NCBI GenBank assembly: GCA_963708515.1
Contig: CAVPSX010000012.1
Coordinates: 485,321-549,320, forward strand
Origin: JAPLJM01 sp963708515
Lineage (GTDB): Bacteria; Desulfobacterota; Syntrophia; Syntrophales; Fen-1087
Direction of reading: 5' to 3'
DNA length: 64,000 nt
In this document: positions 1 to 8,237 of the stretch, piece after piece
Layout of the letters: each line of letters begins with the position of its first letter
How positions within the stretch are numbered: the stretch's first letter is position 1
The notes under the pieces: generated by a model
What the model saw: only the letters and a program-made list of their open reading frames with translations
What the model was told of the DNA's origin: nothing
The model's database searches: none
Translations under genes and position numbers: made by a program

Positions 1-587
1 GCAAACTTCTTCGTTTCTTCCATAAGCTGATCCGCCGGGAAGACCCTGTTTACGAGGCCGATCTCATAGGCCCGCTTGGCATCGATCTGGCCGCCGGCCA
101 TGATCAGTTCCTTGGCCCGGCCGATGCCAATCAGCCGGGATAACCGCTGGGTGCCGCCCCATCCGGGAATCAGGCCGATCAAAATTTCCGGCTGCCCGAA
201 CCGTGAAACATCGGAGCAGAAGCGCATGTCGCAGGCCATGGAGATTTCCACGCCGCCGCCCAAGGCAAATCCGTTGATCGCCGCGATGGACGGTTTTGGC
301 AACGTTTCGAGCATCCTCAGGGTCCTGTGGCCCAGTTCCATGAACTGCATGGCCTGCTGGGGCTTCAGGTTCGCCATCTCCGAGATGTCGGCGCCCGCCA
401 CGAAGGCCTTGTCGCCTGCGCCCGCCAGGATGATCGCCTTGACGGCATCGTCCTTCGAGCAGAGCGTCACGGCCGCATTGAGTTCGTTCATAGTGGCGTC
501 GTTCATGGCGTTGAGCGCTTTGGGCCGGTTGAAGGTAATGATGGCCACGCCGTCTTCAACTGTGTAAATAAGGTTTGCAAATTCCAT
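1..587 (-). CDS. Enoyl-CoA hydratase/isomerase (crotonase), 3' end outside window
   Basis: Crotonase-fold enzyme that would hydrate trans-2-enoyl-CoA to 3-hydroxyacyl-CoA in beta-oxidation or the butyrate/crotonate route. Reading from the minus-strand ATG at 587, the first ~195 residues show the family pattern: FNRPKALNAM near the start, the CoA-binding GADISEM, the oxyanion segment INGFALGGGVE and then FGQPEILIGLIPGWGGTQR. Both acid/base glutamates of true hydratases (GGGVE and GQPE) are present, which favours hydratase over a hydrolase or isomerase variant. The start follows an AAGGAGGG ribosome-binding site. The gene runs off the left edge, so the last ~65 residues of a ~260-residue protein are missing. 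It lies directly downstream of two thiolases on the same strand, fitting a beta-oxidation operon. The substrate chain length cannot be told. Confidence 0.93.
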   Translation of the reverse strand, partial: MEFANLIYTVEDGVAIITFNRPKALNAMNDATMNELNAAVTLCSKDDAVKAIILAGAGDKAFVAGADISEMANLKPQQAMQFMELGHRTLRMLETLPKPSIAAINGFALGGGVEISMACDMRFCSDVSRFGQPEILIGLIPGWGGTQRLSRLIGIGRAKELIMAGGQIDAKRAYEIGLVNRVFPADQLMEETKKF

Positions 588-653
588 CGTGTCTGTCCCT
601 CCTTTTAATAAGAATTTGTGGGGCGGCAAGCAGGCCGCCCGGTTGTTCGTCGC

Positions 654-1943
654 TTAAACGGCTTCCAGAACGATGGACATCCCCTGCCCGCCGCCGATGC
701 ACAGGGAGGCCAGGCCCAGGTTCACGCCCCGCTTTTTCATGTTCATCGCAAGCGTATAGGTAATCCGGGCGCCCGTGTTGCCGATCGGGTGGCCGATGGA
801 GATCCCGCTGCCGTTGATGTTGCAGATGTCCAGATTCACACCGAGTTCCTTGATGCAGCCGAGGGCCTGACATGCGAAGGCTTCGTTGAGTTCGATCAGG
901 CCGATGTCCTTCATGGTGATACCCAGCTTCTTGAAAAGTTTCCGCGTCGCCGGAATGGGACCGAGACCCATGTAGGCCGGGTCAACACCGCCGGAGGCAT
1001 AGCCCTTGATCCTGACCAGCGGTTTCAGGCCCAGTTCCTTGGCCTTGTCCGCGCTCATGACCACCACGGCGGTGGCGCCGTCATTGATGCCCGATGCGTT
1101 TGCGGCCGTCACGGAGCCGTCCTTTCTGAAAACCGGCGCCAGTTTGGCCATCTTTTCCAGCGATGTGTCCATGGGGCGCTCGTCCACTGCAAAGACCTTG
1201 GGATCTCCTTTCCTCTGGGGAATGACGACGGGGACGATTTCGTCGGCGACGGCGCCGCTGGCAATGGCTGCCCGCGCCCTGCGGTGGCTCTCATAGGCCA
1301 GTTGATCCTGCTCAGCCCGGGTGATGCCGTATTTGGCCGCGATGTTTTCCGCCGTGTTGCCCATGTGGTAGCCGTTGAAGATCTCCCAGAGGCCGTCATG
1401 GACCATCAGATCTGTGATCTTGCCGTGGGGCATGTTCATGCGGAAACCCCAGCGGGCGTCCGCAACGGCATAGGGAACGTTACTCATATTTTCCATGCCG
1501 CCGGCTACAACGATATCTGCATCACCGGCGCAGATGGCCTGTGCGGCCAGCGCAATGGCCTTCATGCCGGAGGCGCAGACCTTCTGTACCGTATAGGCGT
1601 TGCTCTCTTCAGGCAGTCCGGCAAAAATGGTTGACTGTCGGGCGGGATTCTGGCCGACGCCGGCATTCAGGACGTTCCCCATGATGACCTCGTCAAAATA
1701 GACAGGGGTCAGTGAGCCGGCATAATCATAATATTTCTTCTGAACATCCGTCATGTCAAAATCGCCGAAAATCGCCGGACGGCCCGCCTTTATGGCATCT
1801 GTGACGGCGGGGCGCAGCCCTGCCCGGACAATGGCTTCCTTGATGACCAGCCTGCCCAGCTCCACAACCGATACGCCCTTCAGGGAACCGCCGAATTCAC
1901 CGACGGCCGTCCGGGCTCCACTTACAATAAGCGCTTCTCTCAT
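654..1943 (-). CDS. Thiolase (acetyl-CoA C-acyltransferase) with an N-terminal insertion
   Basis: Thiolase of 429 residues: cleaves 3-ketoacyl-CoA with CoA, or condenses two acyl-CoAs. The nucleophilic Cys123 sits in VQKVCASGMK; the later catalytic motifs are NEAFA, GHPIGNTG (His) and the C-terminal Cys in LCIGGGQG, so all active-site residues are there. The nucleophile normally lies near residue 90. The shift is explained by about 35 extra residues (roughly 46-82, ending before VYFDEVIMGN) between the first strand-helix units; this insert includes DMTDVQKKYYDY. It is 66 bases upstream of the crotonase and 30 bases downstream of a second thiolase, all on the minus strand, so probably one transcript. 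Degradative versus biosynthetic direction cannot be decided; in a syntroph the enzyme may work both ways. Confidence 0.93.
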   Translation of the reverse strand: MREALIVSGARTAVGEFGGSLKGVSVVELGRLVIKEAIVRAGLRPAVTDAIKAGRPAIFGDFDMTDVQKKYYDYAGSLTPVYFDEVIMGNVLNAGVGQNPARQSTIFAGLPEESNAYTVQKVCASGMKAIALAAQAICAGDADIVVAGGMENMSNVPYAVADARWGFRMNMPHGKITDLMVHDGLWEIFNGYHMGNTAENIAAKYGITRAEQDQLAYESHRRARAAIASGAVADEIVPVVIPQRKGDPKVFAVDERPMDTSLEKMAKLAPVFRKDGSVTAANASGINDGATAVVVMSADKAKELGLKPLVRIKGYASGGVDPAYMGLGPIPATRKLFKKLGITMKDIGLIELNEAFACQALGCIKELGVNLDICNINGSGISIGHPIGNTGARITYTLAMNMKKRGVNLGLASLCIGGGQGMSIVLEAV

Positions 1944-1973
1944 GCTGCTATTTCTCCTTTCAAAAATATTAGT

Positions 1974-3335
1974 TTACTTATCGACTCTGATCAACATCGC
2001 GTCGCCCTGGGCATGGCCGGAGCAGATGCCGCACACGCCGATGCCGCCGCCGCGGCGTCTGAGCTCATAGCCCAGCGTCATGAGAATCCGGGCGCCTGTG
2101 GCGCCGATGGGATGGCCATAGGCGATGGCGCTGCCGTTGACGTTGACCTTCTTGAACATCTCTTCCTTGGACATCCCGAGGATCGACCGTGCGCTGACGA
2201 TGGCCACCGCCGCAAAGGCTTCGTTTATTTCAATCAAATCCAGTTGCCCCACGGTCATGCCTTTCTGATCCAGCAGTTTTTTGATCGAAAGACCGGGCAC
2301 GGTCGCGATATCCTTCGTCGGCTGGGAGACCTCGGCATAGTCCAGAATCGTGAACAGGGGCTTCATGCCCAGCTTGTCCGCCATTTCTCGGCTCATGAGC
2401 ATGCAGACGTCGCCGCCGTCGTTGACGCCCGGGGCGTTGCCGGCCGTGACGCTGCCCGGCCCGCCAGTCACCGTACTCTTGTGATTGAAGACGGGGGGCA
2501 GCTTGGCCAGGACTTCCAGAGTCGTGGCGGGTCGGGGGCCCTCGTCCTTGTCAAATACCACCGTGTCCTTCCCCTTGGGGATCGCCACGGGGAAAATCTC
2601 GTCGTCGAGCCGGCCGGCCTTCATGGCCTCGACGGCCCGGGTCTGGGACTGATAGGCCCACTCGTCCTGATCCTGGCGCGTGAAGCCGAACTCATCGGCC
2701 ACTTCGGACCCGTGGATGGCCATATGCCGGTTGTAGAAGGCGTCCCAGAGCCCGTCATAGACCATCAGGTCCACCACGCGGCCATTGGGTAGCCCCATGC
2801 GGTTTCCCCAGCGCATGTCGGGAAGCGAGTAAGGGCAGTTGCTCATGCTTTCCTGGCCGCCGGCGATGACGATTTCGGCCCTGCCGGTCTGAATCATCTG
2901 GACCGCAAGATCAATGGTCTTGATCCCCGATGAACAGACCTTGTTGACGGTAATGGAAGGGACGCTTTCCGGCAGACCCGCGAGCAGGGTGGCCTGACGG
3001 CTCGGAACCTGACCGCAGCCCGCCGGCACCACCTGGCCCATGATCACGTAATCGACATCCTCTCCCTTGACCTTGCCGCCTGTTCTGCGCAGACATTCCT
3101 TGATCGCCAGAGCGCCCAGTTGCGGGGCGTCAAACCCCTTGAGTGCGCCGCCGAAGACGCCATAGGGCGTTCGGCAGGCCTCGACGCAAACGACTTCCCG
3201 CAAATTCTTGTACTGACTCTTGATCTTCCGGCCCATCGTTGAATAATCGGCTTTCCGCTCGCCGAATTTGGCAATGGGGGCACCGGCATAATACTCTTTT
3301 CTCGTCTTGTCCAGTTTCTGTGGTACTTTTTCCAT
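1974..3335 (-). CDS. Thiolase (acetyl-CoA acetyltransferase family), second copy
   Basis: About 453 residues, starting MEKVPQKL. I chose the ATG at 3335 because it lies five bases after an AGGAGG site; the ATG directly before it (3338) would be only two bases away, and an upstream extension of the open frame has no ribosome-binding site. A ~45-residue N-terminal extension precedes the thiolase fold (REVVCVEACRTPYG). Catalytic features: nucleophile in VNKVCSSGIK, NEAFAA, and GHPIGATG. The C-terminal cysteine loop reads CSGHAQG instead of the usual C-I/N-G-G-G-x-G, so the second Cys is kept but the glycine loop is altered. It is not a close copy of the neighbouring thiolase; paired thiolases of different specificity are common in syntrophic fatty-acid degraders. 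First gene of the presumed thiolase-thiolase-crotonase operon. Confidence 0.92.
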   Translation of the reverse strand: MEKVPQKLDKTRKEYYAGAPIAKFGERKADYSTMGRKIKSQYKNLREVVCVEACRTPYGVFGGALKGFDAPQLGALAIKECLRRTGGKVKGEDVDYVIMGQVVPAGCGQVPSRQATLLAGLPESVPSITVNKVCSSGIKTIDLAVQMIQTGRAEIVIAGGQESMSNCPYSLPDMRWGNRMGLPNGRVVDLMVYDGLWDAFYNRHMAIHGSEVADEFGFTRQDQDEWAYQSQTRAVEAMKAGRLDDEIFPVAIPKGKDTVVFDKDEGPRPATTLEVLAKLPPVFNHKSTVTGGPGSVTAGNAPGVNDGGDVCMLMSREMADKLGMKPLFTILDYAEVSQPTKDIATVPGLSIKKLLDQKGMTVGQLDLIEINEAFAAVAIVSARSILGMSKEEMFKKVNVNGSAIAYGHPIGATGARILMTLGYELRRRGGGIGVCGICSGHAQGDAMLIRVDK

Positions 3336-3338
3336 CAT

Positions 3339-3807
3339 TCCCTCCTTTATGATTCCGGAACCCACCTGGCGCCGATTTTTATGATCGATCATCCGCGTGA
3401 TTTCCGCTGTATGCAATTTTTGATAAAAAAAGTTTATAAAATTTAAGGAACATGCACAGTGAAATGGAACTTGGAGATGTGCTCTTTCCGGCATGTCCGG
3501 GGGCGATTTAATTCGATATTGATGTTGGCTCGGTAAATACCCAGGATAATATCCCTGAAGGAATATGCAGGCGTGTCGGTATATGATCTGGCGCGCAATT
3601 TGTCAGTCATGGTCGGATATTTGTCAATGGCAGAAGGTCTTTCTATTTCACTGATGCTTCCCGACGGGGGCGCTCACCTATATAATCTTGAATGGGCGTT
3701 GTCAAGAAGATAATGGGGTAGATGGGCCACATTTTTGAGGACGGTGAGATAAGTTAATATACAAGTATTTTCAATGGTATCTGCATATCTAACCGGGTTT
3801 ACGATCA
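3339..3807. other. Intergenic region upstream of the thiolase operon
   Basis: About 470 bases without a supportable gene. It is AT-richer than its flanks and must contain the promoter of the minus-strand thiolase operon. I see no clear operator, riboswitch or RNA gene in it. Confidence 0.5.
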
Positions 3808-4245
3808 TCACTGCGGTGATGCTCCCGGATGCAGGGCTTTTGCCATCTCCCGAAGCCGGATTTCCTCCGGGTCCAAGGCGTCGATGACAATCCCGTGCGG
3901 CAGTGGACGGCCATGCAGGTCAACGTGCACGAAGGTCAGAAAGCCGTCGAGCCCCAATTCTTCATTGCGATCGAAGACGACCCTGACATAGGCAACCAGG
4001 CGGCTCCGTCCGGCTAAGACCACCCTGCTCTCAAACCGCAGGATGTCCCCCGACTGGACCGGTTTGGAAAAGACCAGTCCATGGATATTCACGCAGACGA
4101 TGCGATCCGGCGATGTGAGGCCGGCCGCCGCGATGAAGCCCGCCTCCACGAACCACTCGGCGCCCCGCCCCGCAAAGAGCGTCCTGTGGTGGTTTATGTC
4201 CTGCCCCTTGACATGCCGGTGGATAATATAAGTCTTTGTTTTCAT
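3808..4245 (-). CDS. Hotdog-fold acyl-CoA thioesterase-like protein
   Basis: A 145-residue protein from MKTKTYIIHR. The size and the order of segments (KGQDINHHRTLFAGRGAEW, the central helix VEAGFIAAAG, then strands VFSKPVQSGDILRFESRV and LVAYVRVVF) match single-domain hotdog acyl-CoA hydrolases, which release free fatty acid and CoA. The open frame extends upstream to 4419, but that part lies inside a palindromic repeat element, so the internal ATG at 4245 is preferred. Substrate unknown. Its neighbourhood of fatty-acid genes supports an acyl-CoA role. Confidence 0.75.
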   Translation of the reverse strand: MKTKTYIIHRHVKGQDINHHRTLFAGRGAEWFVEAGFIAAAGLTSPDRIVCVNIHGLVFSKPVQSGDILRFESRVVLAGRSRLVAYVRVVFDRNEELGLDGFLTFVHVDLHGRPLPHGIVIDALDPEEIRLREMAKALHPGASPQ

Positions 4246-4266
4246 GATACTACGTACCCCTTTTCT

Positions 4267-4444
4267 GATCGAGACCTTTGAAAAATGGCTTCGCTGCGGC
4301 TGAAAATCTTTTTCGCAAGAAATTATGATAATACTGAAATATAGTTGCAATCCATAAATGAGTCTGATTCCCGGAAATGCGAAAAAACTTTGATTCGCCG
4401 CTTGCGAACCATTTTTCACCGGTTATGCAAAGCCCTCTGATCGC
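4267..4444. repeat. Palindromic MITE-like element, long copy
   Basis: The left end GAGACCTTTGAAAAATGGCT (from 4271, continuing TCGCTGCGGC) is the imperfect reverse complement of the right end (GCCGCTTGCGAACCATTTTTC from about 4397, then ACCGG and CTTTGCAT in reverse to 4432). About 100 AT-rich bases lie between. A compact copy of the same two ends is found at 9105-9168. No protein is encoded, so it looks like a non-autonomous element or a REP-type repeat. Confidence 0.7.
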
Positions 4445-4507
4445 AGACAACCGGCGGCGGCATCAGCAGGCATGGAAAACAGTTGCATGAAACCATGGAT
4501 AAAGTCG

Positions 4508-5488
4508 TCATACCGTTCCGATATCTTTCTGAATGGCCCGGTCGATGAGCCGGTCATACCAGCAGGCGTAGGGAAAGAATTCCAGAAAGCCGCAATGGCC
4601 GCCATATCGCTGGATCAGCAACTGCAGCCGCGGATTTTTCTCCAGACGCCGGAAATCAGCGACCGGGATGAAGGGGTCGTCTTCGGCGGTAACGATCGTC
4701 ACGGGCATGGACAGATCCCTGAAAGCGTCGTTGAGAAGGGTATATTCCCTGAAATAAAGGCGGGAGTCCGAATATTCCGGGTACCACGGTATGATGGCTT
4801 CCGTCAGGCCCAGGCAGGTCCTCAGATTCAGGATGCCATTAAAATCGTACTTATCCGGAAACAGGGCCTGCTTTTTGCGCAGCGACCGCTTCCACTTTCT
4901 TAAAAAATAATAACGGTAAAAGGGCAGACTCTCATCGATACATCGGGTGGCCTTATAGGGATCCAGAGGCGGACTGATCGCAAAGACATGTCTCAGGTTG
5001 ACGATCCGGCAGAGCGATTGCCGCAGGGCAACCCGCAGGCTAAAATTACCCCCAAGAGAAAATCCCACCAGGTAGACCGGCAACCCATTCGCAAGGCGAC
5101 AAATGTCGCTGACGGCCCCGACGGTTTCATCGATAAGGGCGCCATGAAAAAGCCCTTCATTCAAATGGTGGCTCTCGCCGTGATCGCGCAGGTTCAGGCG
5201 GAAGACGTCATATCCCTTCCCGAAGAGATACTTGCCCGACGACTGGATATAGGCCGATTCGGAGCTTCCCTCCCAGCCATGAATCAGAATGATCAGCGCC
5301 CTGCAGGGCTGATCGGACTGCACGGAATGATGGCCCAGCAGGCGGACGCCGGCACCTCCGTCAACAATCACCGGCCGCGCCGCATCCATCATGGCATTCC
5401 GGCCGTTGTTGCGCACCCGCGTGGTGGCAAGAATCGATTGTAAATGCCGATTGCGGGATAAAAGACTGGGACAGAACTGCGTGCTCAT
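4508..5488 (-). CDS. Alpha/beta-hydrolase of the YheT/ABHD family
   Basis: A 326-residue hydrolase. The N-terminal NRHLQSI motif, then LIHGWEGSS (oxyanion segment), the nucleophile elbow GFSLGGN, a late acid in AEDDPFIP and the histidine in GGHCGFLE give the complete triad and the family's usual order. The start at MSTQFCPS is preferred over an upstream in-frame ATG because CAGGAGAG lies directly in front of it. Family members hydrolyse esters of medium or long acyl chains; the true substrate here is unknown. It stands alone on the minus strand between a thioesterase and an oppositely oriented MBL-fold gene. Predicted cytoplasmic, with no signal peptide. Confidence 0.85.
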   Translation of the reverse strand: MSTQFCPSLLSRNRHLQSILATTRVRNNGRNAMMDAARPVIVDGGAGVRLLGHHSVQSDQPCRALIILIHGWEGSSESAYIQSSGKYLFGKGYDVFRLNLRDHGESHHLNEGLFHGALIDETVGAVSDICRLANGLPVYLVGFSLGGNFSLRVALRQSLCRIVNLRHVFAISPPLDPYKATRCIDESLPFYRYYFLRKWKRSLRKKQALFPDKYDFNGILNLRTCLGLTEAIIPWYPEYSDSRLYFREYTLLNDAFRDLSMPVTIVTAEDDPFIPVADFRRLEKNPRLQLLIQRYGGHCGFLEFFPYACWYDRLIDRAIQKDIGTV

Positions 5489-5666
5489 AGACTCTCCTGA
5501 AATCATTTCCGGCTGTTTCCATACAGCTAATTCTTTCTTTATATCACGTTTTCAACAAATAGAAAAGACAACTTCTCAAAAAGCGAATACTGCATTGCGT
5601 TTCGGCCTTCGAGCTTGCATCACGTGCCAACTGTGCATCATGCTTTAAGATTTGCCTATCTTGCCC

Positions 5667-5692
5667 TTGACGCTTTTTTGTGAAGCCGTCAA
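5667..5692. repeat. Short palindrome related to the 40.96-kb element
   Basis: TTGACG at the left and CGTCAA at the right enclose CTTTTTTGTGAAGC. The right half, GCTTTTTTGTGAAGCCGTC, matches the reverse complement of the terminal repeat at 40,965-40,987 with few mismatches. It is probably a degenerate end of the same dispersed element. It lies just upstream of a promoter candidate. Confidence 0.5.
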
Positions 5693-5699
5693 TATTTTC

Positions 5700-5728
5700 T
5701 TGACACATAAAAGGGCCCCTGTTAGATT
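5700..5728 (+). promoter_or_regulatory. Sigma-70-type promoter candidate for the MBL-fold gene
   Basis: A perfect TTGACA (5700-5705), a 17-base spacer and TAGATT (5723-5728, four of six consensus bases), about 55 bases before the ATG at 5783. Called by eye only. Confidence 0.5.
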
Positions 5729-5782
5729 TAAGTTGTTGAAAAGTAATATTTTATCGCATTATCCCCTCCAGGGAGTTTTTTC

Positions 5783-6748
5783 ATGATTGTTCATTTCTGG
5801 GGTTCGCGCGGTTCGTTGCCTGCCGCCATGGATACCCGAATGATCCGGGCAAAGATATTCAAGGCGGTCAAAGCCTCCCGGTCGCACCGGCTGGAAACGG
5901 ATGAAGCCATTGATCGCTTCATCCGGGAGCATCTGCCGTTTGCTGTCGGCGGTACATACGGATGCAGCACGCCCTGTGTCGAACTCAAACCGCAGGCGGA
6001 ATATGTCCTCTGCGACGCAGGCACCGGCCTCAGGAATTTCGGAAACGCTTTTATGAAAAGCCGGCAGTCACAGCAAAATAGTACGGCGCCTATTTTTCAT
6101 ATTTTCATGTCCCACCCGCACTGGGATCACATCCAGGGCTTCCCTTTCTTCACCCCTGCTTATCTCCCCGACCACCAGATCCACATTTACGGCTGCCATA
6201 ATAACCTGCAGCAAGCCCTGACGGAACAGCAGAACGCGCCGTTCTTTCCCGTCCCCCTGGCTGCCATGCGCGCGGAAATTCTGTTTCACACCCTTGAGCC
6301 GGGGCAATCGTATGAAATCGCCGGCTATAGCGTCCGCAGCGTCAAACAGAATCATCCCGGCGATTCTTATGGATACCGGTTTGAAAGAGACGGGAGGATC
6401 GTCGTCTATTCAACGGATGCAGAACATAAGAAAGAGGCGGATGAAGACGCATATATATTCATTGATTTTTTCCAAAATGCGGATCTGCTCATTTTCGACG
6501 CCCAATATATGCTGCTGGATGCCCTGGATGCGAAGGAAAACTGGGGACATTCCAGCAACCTCGCCGCCGTGGAGCTTGCCGTCCGAGCGAACGTCAAGCA
6601 TCTATGCCTGTTCCACAGCGAACATACCTATGATGATGAAGGACTTGAGCAGTTTCTTGCCCAGACTTGCGATTACCTGAAGATATATGCCGATGCTCAC
6701 CCCCTGAAGATCGATCTGGCCGCAGACGGACTGGAGATTGAAATCTGA
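5783..6748 (+). CDS. MBL-fold metallohydrolase
   Basis: A 321-residue metallo-beta-lactamase-fold enzyme. The first metal motif is SHPHWDH (HxHxDH form), preceded by LCDAGTGLRNFG; further ligand regions are QNHPGDSYGYRF, YSTDAEH, LLIFDAQY and a late HSEHTYDD. The layout (MIVHFWGSRGSLP start, GGNT-like GGTYGCSTPCVE) matches the group that contains phosphodiesterases and PhnP/RNase Z relatives more than true beta-lactamases. It has no signal peptide, so it is cytoplasmic. A ribosome-binding site (AGGGAG) and a promoter candidate lie upstream, so it is likely transcribed on its own, with the thiamine genes 43 bases downstream possibly read through. Substrate unknown. Confidence 0.85.
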   Translation: MIVHFWGSRGSLPAAMDTRMIRAKIFKAVKASRSHRLETDEAIDRFIREHLPFAVGGTYGCSTPCVELKPQAEYVLCDAGTGLRNFGNAFMKSRQSQQNSTAPIFHIFMSHPHWDHIQGFPFFTPAYLPDHQIHIYGCHNNLQQALTEQQNAPFFPVPLAAMRAEILFHTLEPGQSYEIAGYSVRSVKQNHPGDSYGYRFERDGRIVVYSTDAEHKKEADEDAYIFIDFFQNADLLIFDAQYMLLDALDAKENWGHSSNLAAVELAVRANVKHLCLFHSEHTYDDEGLEQFLAQTCDYLKIYADAHPLKIDLAADGLEIEI

Positions 6749-6791
6749 CCTTGTCGGCATTGCTTCCCTCTGCATCACGGAGACATGATCC

Positions 6792-7595
6792 ATGAAACTT
6801 ACCGCAGCACGAATCTGGTCGTCCATCGGTGACATCCGCAAAACGTCTCCGGTGGTTCACAACATCACCAATTACGTGGCCATGAACAACTCCGCCAACG
6901 CACTGCTGGCCATCGGGGCTTCGCCGGTTATGGCCCACGCGGAAGACGAGGTGGAGGACATGGTGGCCATCGCCGGCGCTCTGGTTATCAATATCGGCAC
7001 CCTGAGCGCCCCCTGGATCCGCGCCATGCACCTTGCCGCGCACCAAGCTAAGGTGCGAAAGGTTCCCGTCATCCTGGATCCTGTGGGCGCAGGCGCGACC
7101 GCCTACCGCACGCACACGGCAGGGGAACTGCTGCGGGAATACCCGCCGGCGATCATCCGCGGCAACGCATCGGAAATCATGGCCCTGACCGATACGGCGG
7201 CAAAAACAAAAGGGGTGGACAGCACGGCTGCGTCCCATGCCGCCGCGGATGCCGCCCATCAACTGGGTCAGGACTATGGGTGTGTTGTCTGCGTCAGCGG
7301 CGAAACGGATTATATCGTCCGCGGCGGCGATGCAACGCGCATCATGAACGGCCACGCCATGATGACGCGCGTCACGGGCATGGGATGCATCGCCTCGGCC
7401 CTGTGCGGCGCCTTTGCCGCCGTCAACGCCGACCATACCGAAGCGGCGGCCCAGGCTATGGCAGTTATGGGCATTGCAGGCGAAATGGCTGCGCAGGATG
7501 CGCCCGGACCCGGCAGTCTGCAGGTCCGTTTTATCGACGCCCTTTACCGCCTTTCCGAAGGAGATATCGCCTGCCGCCTCAGAACGGATGGCTGA
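6792..7595 (+). CDS. thiM: Hydroxyethylthiazole kinase
   Basis: A 267-residue ThiM: phosphorylates 4-methyl-5-(2-hydroxyethyl)thiazole, salvaging the thiazole half of thiamine. The diagnostic segments are SPVVHNITNYVAMNN and ANALLAIGASPVMAHA at the substrate site, VPVILDPVGAGAT, IIRGNASEI, and the ATP/anion-hole motif TGMGCIASALCGAF with the conserved Cys. Length is normal. It is the first gene of a three-gene run with three-base gaps (thiM, thiE, HAD protein). I looked for a TPP riboswitch in the 43 bases between this gene and the MBL gene; there is no room and no CUGAGA-type core. Confidence 0.96.
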   Translation: MKLTAARIWSSIGDIRKTSPVVHNITNYVAMNNSANALLAIGASPVMAHAEDEVEDMVAIAGALVINIGTLSAPWIRAMHLAAHQAKVRKVPVILDPVGAGATAYRTHTAGELLREYPPAIIRGNASEIMALTDTAAKTKGVDSTAASHAAADAAHQLGQDYGCVVCVSGETDYIVRGGDATRIMNGHAMMTRVTGMGCIASALCGAFAAVNADHTEAAAQAMAVMGIAGEMAAQDAPGPGSLQVRFIDALYRLSEGDIACRLRTDG

Positions 7596-7598
7596 ACC

Positions 7599-8234
7599 AT
7601 GCGGGGATTATACCTGGTTACCGATCGCACGCTCTGCGGTCAAAGACCCGTCGAAGAAGTGGTTTTCATGGCTCTTCAGGGCGGCGCAACCTGTATCCAG
7701 TTGCGCGAAAAGGACGCTTCGACGCGCGATTTTGTGGAAGAGGCACAGCGCATCAAGGCGGTCATGGCCCCTTTCCGGGCATCGCTGATCATCAATGACC
7801 GCATCGACGTGGCCCTCGCCGTCGGGGCCGATGGCGTTCACATCGGGCAGCGGGATATGCCCTGTGAAATCGCCAGAAAGCTCATGGGACCCCGCGCGAT
7901 TATCGGTCTTTCCGTGGAATCCTGGAAAGACGTGGAACGGGCCGTGACGCTCGACGTTGATTATCTGGGCGTGAGCCCAGTCTTTGTAACGCCGACGAAG
8001 ATTGATACGAAGGGCCACTGGGGACTGGAAGGCCTGCGCCGCATCAGGACCGCCACCCGCCTGCCTCTTGTCGCCATCGGCGGTCTCAATGCCTCCAACA
8101 CAGCGGATGTCATTCGGGCGGGCGCCGACAGCATCGCCGTGGTCTCCGCGATCTGCGCTGCGGACGATCCATACCAGGCCGCTCGGGAACTCAGCACACT
8201 AATTGATGAATCACTTGCCCTGACGCACCGGTGA
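7599..8234 (+). CDS. thiE: Thiamine-phosphate synthase
   Basis: A 211-residue TIM-barrel ThiE that joins HMP-pyrophosphate to thiazole phosphate, giving thiamine phosphate. Seen: GLYLVTDR, GGATCIQLREKDA, IINDRIDVALAVGADGVHIGQ with the Asp that binds magnesium, the GLSVES segment, LGVSPVFVTPTK (pyrophosphate grip) and VAIGGLNASN / GADSIAVVSAI near the end. Starts three bases after thiM. Together thiM and thiE form a salvage route; the de novo thiC/thiG genes are not in the window. Confidence 0.96.
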   Translation: MRGLYLVTDRTLCGQRPVEEVVFMALQGGATCIQLREKDASTRDFVEEAQRIKAVMAPFRASLIINDRIDVALAVGADGVHIGQRDMPCEIARKLMGPRAIIGLSVESWKDVERAVTLDVDYLGVSPVFVTPTKIDTKGHWGLEGLRRIRTATRLPLVAIGGLNASNTADVIRAGADSIAVVSAICAADDPYQAARELSTLIDESLALTHR

Positions 8235-8237
8235 AAA

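Noticed and set aside
654..1634. Long plus-strand open frames opposite the thiolases
   Set aside because: They have no family motifs or ribosome-binding sites and are shadows of well-supported minus-strand genes.
6749..6791. TPP riboswitch before thiM
   Set aside because: Only 43 bases are available and no TPP-aptamer core is visible.
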